Source: an uncultured Clostridium sp. (lineage in GTDB: Bacteria; Bacillota; Clostridia; TANB77; CAG-508). Taken from it: a stretch of DNA of 16,459 nt. Positions 8,416-14,391 of this stretch are shown here, piece by piece. Numbering within the stretch: the stretch's first letter is position 1; each line of letters begins with the position of its first letter. The position numbers and the translations under genes were made by a program. The DNA lies in assembly GCA_900555835.1 (NCBI GenBank), contig USMK01000031.1:1-16459 (forward strand). The letters run 5' to 3'. Under the pieces are notes generated by a model. The model was not told the DNA's origin and did not search any database. It saw nothing but the letters and a program-made list of their open reading frames with translations.

Positions 8416-8702
8416 AAGAAAAAGAGCCAATAAAAATAAAGGGTAAAGAAAATAGCAGAAAAAAAATAGCATATAAGAAAAATAATCCATGGGAAAAAAC
8501 AAGCAAAATAAAGAAGAATAACCGTGAAAGTTATAAAGAATCAAAACTTTGGGAAAGTATATCAATAGAAAATATACAACAGGCAAGCAAATCGAATTTT
8601 AAAATATTTAGTAAGCAAAACTTTGTTCTTATGTCTAGATTAGTTTCAAAATATGTTAATAGATCAAATGAGAGAGAACAAGAACAATATGAAAGAGGTT
8701 AA
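8397..8702 (+). other. Start-less open frame continuing the giant gene after a -1 shift
   Basis: In the -1 frame relative to the giant gene, a stop at 8394-8396 is followed by about 101 open codons ending in TAA at 8700-8702. The frame contains no ATG before about 8631 and no ribosome site, yet it reads as a plausible protein: K/E-rich linker, then motifs such as NNPWEKTSK, KLWESISIENIQ, and a more hydrophobic end (FVLMSRLVSKYV). The zero-frame stop (8413-8415) and the -1 stop bracket an A7 tract (8395-8401), so the shift must fall at 8397-8412. One extra A in that tract would join the frames. The TAA lies one base before the ATG of the next gene, as expected for a true gene end. It is either the real C-terminus reached by a -1 shift or transcript slippage, or a tract indel in this genome or assembly. 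Confidence 0.7.
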
Positions 8703-8703
8703 A

Positions 8704-9168
8704 ATGGTAAAAGAAAAGAATTTTAAATTAATGTGTTCGGAAGTTTTGGAAATTTTAAATTATTGCCCCAAAAGTGATGTAGAGAAACTTCCAACTAAAA
8801 TGATAAATTTATTTAAACAAAATCAATTAGAAGGGGCAAATATAAATATTGATCCAAATAAAACTATATTTGAACAAAATATTTGTGAAGAAACATTAGT
8901 TACTATGTGTTTAATATATAGAGATTATTGGGCAACAAAAGAAGAAAAATCAGAACTAGATAAGATTTTAAAAGAAAACCAGGAAAAAATAAATGAATTA
9001 TATGATTATAGTAATATGTTTAAAAATGTAAATACAGAAGAAAAAGTTTCAGTAGAAACAAAAAAAGAACAAACTGAAATTAATAATAATTTAGTAGAGT
9101 ATAAAGAATCAATATTTAGTAAGATAAAAAAATGGTTGAGAAATATATTTAAAAGAAAATATAATTAA
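8704..9168 (+). CDS. Uncharacterised 154-aa protein with basic amphipathic C-terminus
   Basis: I cannot assign a function. I chose the ATG at 8704 because AGAGG (8694-8698) lies five bases upstream. An in-frame ATG at 8653 would add 17 residues but has no ribosome site. The protein has a helical N-terminal domain (residues about 1-100) with a pattern like 'CSEVLEILNYCPKSDVEKLP' and 'YRDYWATKEEKSELDKILKENQ'. It has an acidic/polar linker (about 100-130) and then a basic amphipathic tail, SKIKKWLRNIFKRKYN, that could bind membrane or nucleic acid. By impression it resembles a common uncharacterised family in gut Firmicutes, but I could not check this. It begins one base after the TAA of the -1 extension of the giant nucleotidyltransferase gene, so the two are probably co-translated and may act together. 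No terminator follows before the tRNA promoter. Confidence 0.75.
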   Translation: MVKEKNFKLMCSEVLEILNYCPKSDVEKLPTKMINLFKQNQLEGANINIDPNKTIFEQNICEETLVTMCLIYRDYWATKEEKSELDKILKENQEKINELYDYSNMFKNVNTEEKVSVETKKEQTEINNNLVEYKESIFSKIKKWLRNIFKRKYN

Positions 9169-9186
9169 AAAAATTTTAAAAAAGTA

Positions 9187-9215
9187 TTGCCAAGAAAAAA
9201 AATATAGTATATAAT
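9187..9215 (+). promoter_or_regulatory. Promoter of tRNA-Asn
   Basis: TTGCCA (9187-9192), 17-bp spacer, TATAAT (9210-9215). The predicted start (about 9222) lies inside a perfect inverted repeat and about 23 bases before the mature tRNA 5' end. Confidence 0.85.
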
Positions 9216-9217
9216 AC

Positions 9218-9242
9218 ATACTGTTAGAGATAATAACAGTAT
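9218..9242 (+). repeat. Perfect inverted repeat in the tRNA-Asn leader
   Basis: ATACTGTTA (9218-9226) and TAACAGTAT (9234-9242) are exact reverse complements around a 7-base loop. The element overlaps the predicted transcription start and ends two bases before the tRNA. It could be an operator for a dimeric protein, a leader hairpin affecting RNase P processing, or a recombination core site; the sequence does not decide. Confidence 0.55.
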
Positions 9243-9244
9243 AT

Positions 9245-9320
9245 TCCTCAATAGCTCAGTTGGTAGAGCATTCGGCTGTTAACCGAAGGGTCGTTGGTTC
9301 GAGTCCAACTTGAGGAGCCA
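9245..9320 (+). tRNA. tRNA-Asn (anticodon GTT)
   Basis: A complete 76-base cloverleaf. The acceptor arm TCCTCAA (from 9245) pairs with TTGAGGA, the discriminator is G, and CCA is encoded. The D arm is AGCTCAGTTGGTAGAGC, the anticodon stem TCGGC pairs around CTGTTAA with anticodon GTT, and the T arm is GTTGGTTCGAGTCCAAC. It has its own promoter and a strong terminator, so it is a single-gene unit. Its last 40 bases are identical to bases 1-40 of the window. Confidence 0.97.
9281..9320 (+). repeat. 40-bp direct repeat with window bases 1-40 (tRNA-Asn 3' half)
   Basis: The match is exact over all 40 bases and stops at the CCA end; downstream sequences differ. The repeats bracket 9.2 kb of accessory-looking genes. 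A duplicated tRNA 3' end is the usual footprint of tRNA-targeted integrative elements. However, no integrase lies in the window and the 5' half of the first copy cannot be seen, so two ordinary tRNA-Asn copies remain equally possible. Confidence 0.8.
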
Positions 9321-9324
9321 AGAT

Positions 9325-9371
9325 AAAAAAGCTATGTATTTGTTGAGTATCAACAGATACATAGCTTTTTT
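9325..9371. terminator. Long bidirectional intrinsic terminator (tRNA-Asn / spoVB-like)
   Basis: AAAAAAGCTATGTAT (from 9325) pairs with ATACATAGCTTTTTT, and the inner arms TGTTGA and TCAACA are separated by GTA, giving a stem of over 20 pairs with T runs on both strands. It terminates the tRNA on the plus strand. It also lies 20 bp past the corrected stop (9392-9394) of the minus-strand flippase gene, which supports that corrected gene end. Confidence 0.92.
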
Positions 9372-9391
9372 ATTTTTAAAATAATGTGATT

Positions 9392-10902
9392 TTAATGTGA
9401 TTTCATATTTTTTATAAATTTATGAGAAATTGTTAAAATTAATAAACTATAAATGAACCCATAAGCTACAAAATTTATTGTTAAATTTGTTAGAATATTA
9501 TCATTTGTTATATTTAATTGTGATACTCCAAATATACTTATTACTAAAATACAACATGGTATTATAAATTGCTCAAATACGTCAAATTTAAAATGTGTTG
9601 CTTTGTATAACTGATATAGGCTGATTGTGGTATTTAGAATTTCGCTGGTGTAGATTACAATTAGGTAGCCGAGTTATATTGCATGCTGGAAGTAGGAAAT
9701 ATATTAGGATTACACTTATTATTAAATCTGCGATATTGCAGTACATTACTTTTACTTGTTTGTCTATTCCTCTTAATATCGCATCTATAACATGGTCTAT
9801 ATACATAAGAAAAACAAGAGGACATAGAATAAGCAAATATTTTCCAACTGTTTTATTATTATATGCGATTATGCTTATTTCGTTAGAAAACATAAGAAAA
9901 AAGCCAATTACAAAAAGTGAAAAAATCGTGATTAAAGAAAAAAGTGTGCTAATAACTTTATTCATTTTTGTAAAATCTTTTTTTACATTATAACGTGCAA
10001 ATTCTGGAATTAGTAAACCAGAAATGCTATATATAATTAAACCAGGAAATAATAAAATGTTTATTGCCATTCCGTTTATCATACCATATGTAGATAAAGC
10101 ATTAGTACAACTTAGGCCACCTTTTTCAAGTTGAAGTGGTATAAGTAATTGTTTTAAAGAAGAAAGCCCAGAGCGAATATATGAAGTAAGCGCAACTGGA
10201 ATTGATATTCTAAATATTCTATGTAAAAACTTATTTGAATTACACATTCTAGTAAGTTTTAAATTTTTTCTATCTAAAATGTAAAGTAAATATGTATAAA
10301 CAAAAGATATTAGCTCAGATAATGTTATTCCTAATGTTAAAATAATTACAACATTATTTATATTACTTAAATCAAATTTAGGAATAAGCATTAAGATGGT
10401 AATTATTTTTATAAAAAGACTTACAATGTCACTTGAAGAAGATTTATAAGGTCTCCTTACTGCGGTAAAATAACCAGATAAAGTCATAGAGATAGATGTG
10501 AATGGCAAAGAAACAGCAATTATATGTAAAGCATATACAGAAATTCTGTTATGTAAAAAAGCAGATGATATGATTGGACCAAAAATGATTAAAATTAAAC
10601 TTGAAAGAAGTCCAAAAATTAAACTCAAATGAATACATTTTTTTATTGCAATTTTTGCACCTATTTCAATATTTTTGGCTAATTCTTCTGAAATGATTCT
10701 TGTTGTAGCAAGTGTCATACCCGAATTTGCAATAGTTAGGCTAAACACATATATAGACATAACTAAACCAAACATTCCGAATACCTTCTGAGCCTACTAC
10801 ATTTGCGATATAAATATCGAAAAATATTCCAATTGAGCGAATAATTAAAGATACAATTGTAAGAATAATAGTGTTTATAACAAAAATTTTTAATCTTTTC
10901 AA
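9392..10902 (-). CDS. SpoVB/MurJ-like polysaccharide-type flippase, needs two +1 shifts
   Basis: Multi-pass membrane protein of the MOP superfamily, SpoVB type; relatives export lipid-linked wall or polysaccharide precursors, and SpoVB acts in cortex synthesis. Translation starts at TTG (10902-10900), seven bases after AGGAG (10914-10910). Three collinear frames make one 502-aa protein of normal length. Residues 1-41 are in the first frame, ending NVVGSEGI. Residues 42-410 follow from GMFGLVMSIYVF. Residues 411-502 start at GYLIVIYTSEIL and end at TAA 9394-9392. Each junction is an in-frame CGG (10779-10777 and 9671-9669); omitting only its C gives the conserved glycine (SEGIG, ITGYL) and continues the protein. 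In the standard code the zero frame from the TTG start stops soon after residue 50. It could be a pseudogene, but both lesions are identical in kind and no other damage is seen. It ends beside a strong terminator. Confidence 0.85.
9669..9671 (-). other. In-frame CGG at +1 frame junction 2 of the spoVB-like gene
   Basis: The zero frame reads ATA-ACT-CGG-CTA; omitting the C gives ATA-ACT-GGC-TAC, i.e. ITGYLIVIYTSEIL. This is the expected glycine and transmembrane sequence in this family. Without the shift the frame degenerates into a Pro/Asn/His-rich tail that ends 28 codons later. Confidence 0.85.
10777..10779 (-). other. In-frame CGG at +1 frame junction 1 of the spoVB-like gene
   Basis: The zero frame reads GGT-ATT-CGG-AAT; omitting the C gives GGT-ATT-GGA-ATG, i.e. 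EGIGM, matching the conserved N-terminal glycine region of SpoVB-type flippases. Both flanking frames are long, and the upstream frame ends in a non-homologous short tail (RNVWFSYVYICV). Confidence 0.85.
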
Positions 10903-10947
10903 TTTCAAACTCCTATATATTAATGTATAAAATAGCATACTTTGGAA

Positions 10948-10979
10948 AAAATAGAATTACTAAAAATTTATTCTATTTT
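10948..10979. repeat. Inverted repeat upstream of the sleB-like gene
   Basis: AAAATAGAAT (10948-10957) and ATTCTATTTT (10970-10979) are exact reverse complements. The element ends directly before the GGAGG ribosome site of the sleB-like gene and lies in the divergent spoVB/sleB intergenic region. On the minus strand it is followed by a T run, so it could terminate or attenuate transcription entering the flippase gene. It could also be an operator. Confidence 0.45.
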
Positions 10980-10988
10980 GGAGGAATT

Positions 10989-11690
10989 ATGACAAAGCTA
11001 AAAAAATCAAGTAAAATTTTATTAGCAATAATAAGTATTATTGTTTTAATGTGTTGTACTTATTTTGGATGTATGGTGGTAAAAAATAATGAAGTAGTAG
11101 AAACACTTTCAAAATATGGCTCAAGAGGAAATGAAGTTACTCAGATACAAACAAAACTTAAAAGATGGGGATATTATAGTGGTTCGGTTGATGGAATTTA
11201 TGGAAGTCAAACTGTAAGTGCTGTTAAATATTTTCAAAGGAAAAATGGACTTACGCAAGATGGAATTGCTGGACCTAAAACATTGGCTGCAATGGGAATT
11301 ACTTCGTCTAGCAATAGTTCTAGTAGCAGTAGTAGTAATTCGTCAGATTTAAATTTGTTAAGCAGAATAATTTACTCAGAAGCAAGGGGAGAGCCATATA
11401 CAGGGCAAGTTGCAGTTGGTGCAGTTGTTTTAAATAGGGTTAAGAATTCAAGTTTTCCTAATACTATTGCAGGTGTAATATATCAGGCAGGAGCATTTGA
11501 TGCTGTTTCAGATGGGCAATTTAATTTAACACCAAATGCAACCGCAAAAAAGGCTGCACAAGATGCTTTAAATGGGTGGGATCCTACCTATGGAGCAATA
11601 TATTATTTTAATCCAAAAACTGCCACCAGCGCTTGGATATGGTCAAGGCCGATGACAGTAACAATTGGAAATCATAGATTTTGTAAATAA
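10989..11690 (+). CDS. sleB: SleB-type spore cortex-lytic enzyme
   Basis: A predicted cell-wall hydrolase of the SleB/CwlJ type; family members cleave cortex muropeptides during germination. The 233-aa product has an N-terminal membrane anchor or signal (residues about 8-31) and a peptidoglycan-binding domain (about 40-102, with GSRGNEV, VDGIYGSQT, FQRKNGL, DGIAGPKT). A Ser/Asn linker (about 105-119) and the Hydrolase_2 catalytic domain (about 120-233) follow. The domain opens with LLSRIIYSEARGEP, whose Glu131 is the likely catalytic acid, and ends with the family's GNHRF. The start is the ATG at 10989 behind GGAGG (10980-10984); the frame is open to 10923 but has no ribosome site there. It is divergent from the spoVB-like gene, so the pair forms a small sporulation cluster. 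Its stop codon directly abuts that of the convergent MFS gene. The name rests on domain order; a related cell-wall hydrolase of the same family is possible. Confidence 0.88.
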   Translation: MTKLKKSSKILLAIISIIVLMCCTYFGCMVVKNNEVVETLSKYGSRGNEVTQIQTKLKRWGYYSGSVDGIYGSQTVSAVKYFQRKNGLTQDGIAGPKTLAAMGITSSSNSSSSSSSNSSDLNLLSRIIYSEARGEPYTGQVAVGAVVLNRVKNSSFPNTIAGVIYQAGAFDAVSDGQFNLTPNATAKKAAQDALNGWDPTYGAIYYFNPKTATSAWIWSRPMTVTIGNHRFCK

Positions 11691-13001
11691 TTATTTTAAA
11701 TTTAACATTTCAATTTCAGATCTTTTATATTCTTCGGGTTTTAAGCCAACACGTGTTTTCATATATTTTAAAAGTAGTAGAACACAAGCCGTCGAAATAA
11801 TGCCAATTACCATAAAAGCATAAGCTGAATTTGAGTATTCTACAATGATAGAGCCGATAACCGCAATTAAACTTGCTACTAAGCTTTCAAAGAAAGTTGT
11901 TATAGAGTAAATTTTGTTGCGGGCTTTTGTTGTAGAAAAATTGTTCAAATATCGTTTTATTATGGTATGGAATGGACCACGAATTATATATTGTAAAGCA
12001 AAAATTAACATTACAGTAGTAAATAAGCTTTTAGGATCAGTTTCAAATATTGCTACAAATCCTAGTAAAATGCAAGATACACAATATGGAACAATAAGAA
12101 CAGTTAATGTGCGGTTTTTAAATTTTTTATTAAACCAGTTTTGCCTATTTGCAGATATTGCTGCTATGATTCCCATTACTGCAAAAATAATTCCAAAATA
12201 TTCAGCAGATACATCTAATTCTTTTAATAGACTTCTACGTAAAGTTAGAGTAAGTGCTAAAATCCCATAAAATAAGCTGTAAATTGTAATCAATGAGCGA
12301 AGTCTATCAGATTTCAATACATATCTAAAACCATATTTGAAGTCCTTGAAAAAATCTTTAAATGACTGAGAAATACTAGTAGTAGATTTACTTTTTAATT
12401 TCTCTGTACTTGTTTTTGGAATTTCACATAGCCTATATGATAAAATTGTTGCAATAATGTTAATAAGTAGTGAAATAATAATTGGCAAATATGGATTTAT
12501 TACATATGTAAAACCTGTAAAAAGAGAGGTTATTCCATCAAATAAATAAAAGTATGAAAATCCTCTGCCATCAATTTTTCCAAAAATTTCTCCTCGGTTT
12601 TTGGAATGTGGAACAGACTCATATAAAAAGTTTGATTCACACATATTTTTTATTATAAATCCAAAAGAAGAGAAAAATGTTGCGATAACTACACTTATAA
12701 AGTTGTTACAAAATAGTAAGGCAAATAAATAAACATTTACCATACTATTTGCAAATATAAGACTATTTCGTTTTCCTATTTTTTCTACAATGATAGTACA
12801 AAAAGGTTGAAGAATGAATTTAAATAAAGGATAAAAAGCATCTACCAAAATTACTTGGGCAGGAGTTAAGCCTTTAATATCAACAAGAAATAAAAACGAA
12901 ATAGAGTAAAAAAACAGCAAATCCCAAGAGAGCATTTTATACCACGGGAATATTTTCATATTATTTTTTCTTATTAAAGTTTCATCTGTTAATTTCTGCA
13001 T
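11691..13001 (-). CDS. Major facilitator superfamily transporter
   Basis: Predicted inner-membrane secondary transporter of 436 aa with about 12 hydrophobic segments. The N-terminal half includes SWDLLFFYSISFLFL and a loop VEKIGKRNSLIFANS that matches the MFS loop-2 pattern of D/G-x-x-G-R/K. A long cytoplasmic loop (residues about 205-235) separates the two halves. The ATG at 13001 follows GGAGG (13011-13007) by five bases; the open frame extends upstream but crosses the -10 element. It has its own consensus promoter and is divergent from the yqeG gene. Its stop codon is adjacent to the sleB stop with no bases between and no clear terminator, so the converging transcripts probably overlap. 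The substrate is not identifiable; drug-efflux and sugar-export types both fit. Confidence 0.87.
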   Translation of the reverse strand: MQKLTDETLIRKNNMKIFPWYKMLSWDLLFFYSISFLFLVDIKGLTPAQVILVDAFYPLFKFILQPFCTIIVEKIGKRNSLIFANSMVNVYLFALLFCNNFISVVIATFFSSFGFIIKNMCESNFLYESVPHSKNRGEIFGKIDGRGFSYFYLFDGITSLFTGFTYVINPYLPIIISLLINIIATILSYRLCEIPKTSTEKLKSKSTTSISQSFKDFFKDFKYGFRYVLKSDRLRSLITIYSLFYGILALTLTLRRSLLKELDVSAEYFGIIFAVMGIIAAISANRQNWFNKKFKNRTLTVLIVPYCVSCILLGFVAIFETDPKSLFTTVMLIFALQYIIRGPFHTIIKRYLNNFSTTKARNKIYSITTFFESLVASLIAVIGSIIVEYSNSAYAFMVIGIISTACVLLLLKYMKTRVGLKPEEYKRSEIEMLNLK

Positions 13002-13026
13002 AAATACCTCCATTTTTTGTAGTAAA

Positions 13027-13055
13027 ATTATAACACAAGGAAAAATTTTTGCCAA
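13027..13055 (-). promoter_or_regulatory. Promoter of the MFS gene (minus strand)
   Basis: On the minus strand TTGGCA (13055-13050), a 17-bp spacer and TATAAT (13032-13027) with an extended -10 TG. It lies 15 bp from the GGAGG ribosome site of the MFS gene. Confidence 0.87.
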
Positions 13056-13070
13056 GAGGCGAAGTCATCC

Positions 13071-13099
13071 TTGACAAATTTCGCATGTATTGATAATAT
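13071..13099 (+). promoter_or_regulatory. Promoter of the yqeG-prepilin peptidase-M24 operon
   Basis: TTGACA (13071-13076), a 17-bp spacer and TAATAT (13094-13099) with TG at the extended -10 position. It is back-to-back with the minus-strand MFS promoter; the two -35 boxes are 15 bp apart, so joint regulation is possible. Confidence 0.85.
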
Positions 13100-13127
13100 A
13101 AATGGGAGAAAGTGTTTGGAGGAGAAT

Positions 13128-13643
13128 ATGTTGATATATCCAAAAATATATTTAGAAAATGCAACTAAGATTAGTGAAAAAATTATTAAAGAAAATAATA
13201 TTAAGGGAATTATTTTAGATGTTGATAATACATTGCTTTATTATAATAGAGAAATGTTGGAAAATGTAGATATTTGGTGTAATAATTTGAAAGAAAAAGG
13301 GATAAAATTCTGTATTGTATCAAATAGCAATAAAAAGGATAAAATAAAAATGATTGCAGAAAAGTTGAAAATTCCTTATATAAGTTTTGGCATGAAACCT
13401 TTGAAATTTGGATTGAAGAAAGCACAGAGGATTTTGAAATTAGATAGTACAAACATTGCTGTTGTAGGAGACCAAATTTTTACTGATGTAATTGGCGCTA
13501 ATAGATGTAAAATGTTTTCAATATTGGTTAAACCATTGGAAGAAAAGGATATTTTGATTACTAGAATTAAAAGACCAATTGAAAATGCTGTTATTAAAAG
13601 ATATGTAAAACAAGAGGAGGAAGAGGAAAATGTACATAAATGA
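13128..13643 (+). CDS. yqeG: YqeG-family HAD phosphatase
   Basis: Cytoplasmic HAD-superfamily (subclass IIIA) phosphatase, 171 aa, close to the usual size of the YqeG family. Motif I is DVDNT at residues 31-35 (nucleophile Asp31, acid/base Asp33), motif II is Ser65 in IVSNSNK, motif III is Lys90 in MKPLKFG, and motif IV is GDQIFTD at 114-120. The ILVKP and TRIKRPIE segments are also typical of the family. The physiological substrate of YqeG proteins is not settled. The start is the ATG at 13128 behind GGAGGAG. It opens a plus-strand operon, and its last 14 bases overlap the start of the prepilin peptidase gene, whose ribosome site lies within the Glu-rich C-terminal codons, indicating translational coupling. 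Confidence 0.92.
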   Translation: MLIYPKIYLENATKISEKIIKENNIKGIILDVDNTLLYYNREMLENVDIWCNNLKEKGIKFCIVSNSNKKDKIKMIAEKLKIPYISFGMKPLKFGLKKAQRILKLDSTNIAVVGDQIFTDVIGANRCKMFSILVKPLEEKDILITRIKRPIENAVIKRYVKQEEEEENVHK

Positions 13644-14378
13644 TATTCATATTATTTGCTATATAATATTTGGGATATTGGGCGTCGCGGTTCGGACAAT
13701 TTACTGACTGGATAATTAAAAGAATGTCAAAAGAGAAAAAAGTTTTTGAAAAAGGTGCATTTAAGGAGTTTAAGAATGAATTTGTTCCCAATTATTTTCT
13801 AATGATACTTACAGCAATAATTTATATTGCATTAGTATATGTATATGGATGGAGCAATAATTTTGTGCAGAACTTGACATTGTTCAAATTTGTAATACTT
13901 GTTCCAATATTACTAGCAACATTTGTAATAGATTATAGACTACAAATAATACCAAATAGATTAAATTTAAGCTTATTTGAAATTGGAATAATTTTTACTT
14001 TTTTATATGGATTTAACAATATAAATATTGCAAAAGATATGTTTTTTGGACTAATTGCAGGAGGGGGAATATTCTTACTTATTACGCTAATTGGAGGACT
14101 AATTGCAGGAAAAGAAGCTATGGGCTTTGGAGATGTTAAATTGATGTGCGGGTTAGGCTTAATGTTTGGACTTGGAGGTACAATAATTGTAACATTACTT
14201 TCTTTCTTAATCGGTGCAGTTTTAAGTATAATTCTTTTAGTTAGTAAAAAGAAAAAAACAAGCGAATACATACCATTCGGACCATTTATAGTAATAGCAT
14301 CATTTATTAGTATGTTTGTGCCATTTGTGTATTTGGCAACAGCCTTAATGAAAATATTCACACTACGGTTTGTATTAA
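13630..14378 (+). CDS. Type IV prepilin-like leader peptidase (A24), needs a +1 shift
   Basis: Membrane aspartyl protease that cleaves leader peptides of pilin-like proteins. The ATG at 13630 follows an AGGAGG/AAGAGG ribosome site and overlaps yqeG by 14 bases. The zero frame encodes 21 residues (hydrophobic, ending FGILGVAV) and meets CGG at 13693, then a stop at 13705. Omitting the C gives GVAVGQFTDW, the conserved N-terminal glycine of the family, and a continuous multi-TM protein. The catalytic aspartates are Asp101 (FVIDYRLQIIPNRLN) and Asp168 in the GFGD motif. The N-terminal cytoplasmic loop is short and lacks the cysteine motifs and N-methylation domain of classical PilD. A second in-frame CGG (14366) near the C-terminus would, if treated likewise, end the protein as FTLGLY at 14378 (248 aa). 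Read as Arg it ends at 14386 (251 aa). Confidence 0.85.
13693..13695 (+). other. In-frame CGG at +1 frame junction of the prepilin peptidase gene
   Basis: The zero frame reads GCG-GTT-CGG-ACA, then stops at 13705-13707. Omitting the C gives GCG-GTT-GGA-CAA (AVGQF) and 226-229 more residues. The same heptamer TTCGGAC recurs at 14276-14282 in this gene in the other phase (TTC-GGA, Phe-Gly), where no shift is needed. Codon phase, not local sequence, is therefore what distinguishes the two. Confidence 0.85.
14366..14368 (+). other. In-frame CGG near the prepilin peptidase C-terminus (possible +1 site)
   Basis: The frame reads ACA-CTA-CGG-TTT. Read as Arg, the protein ends RFVLKG at a TGA that lies inside the next gene's ribosome site. 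Skipping the C gives GGT-TTG-TAT-TAA, ending GLY at 14378 directly before AGGGGTGA. Both ends are possible; the second gives a tidier gene boundary. Confidence 0.5.
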
Positions 14379-14391
14379 AGGGGTGATTTTT

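Noticed and set aside
9625..9993. 122-codon plus-strand frame inside the flippase region
   Set aside because: It is the antisense of the minus-strand flippase gene; there is no ribosome site.
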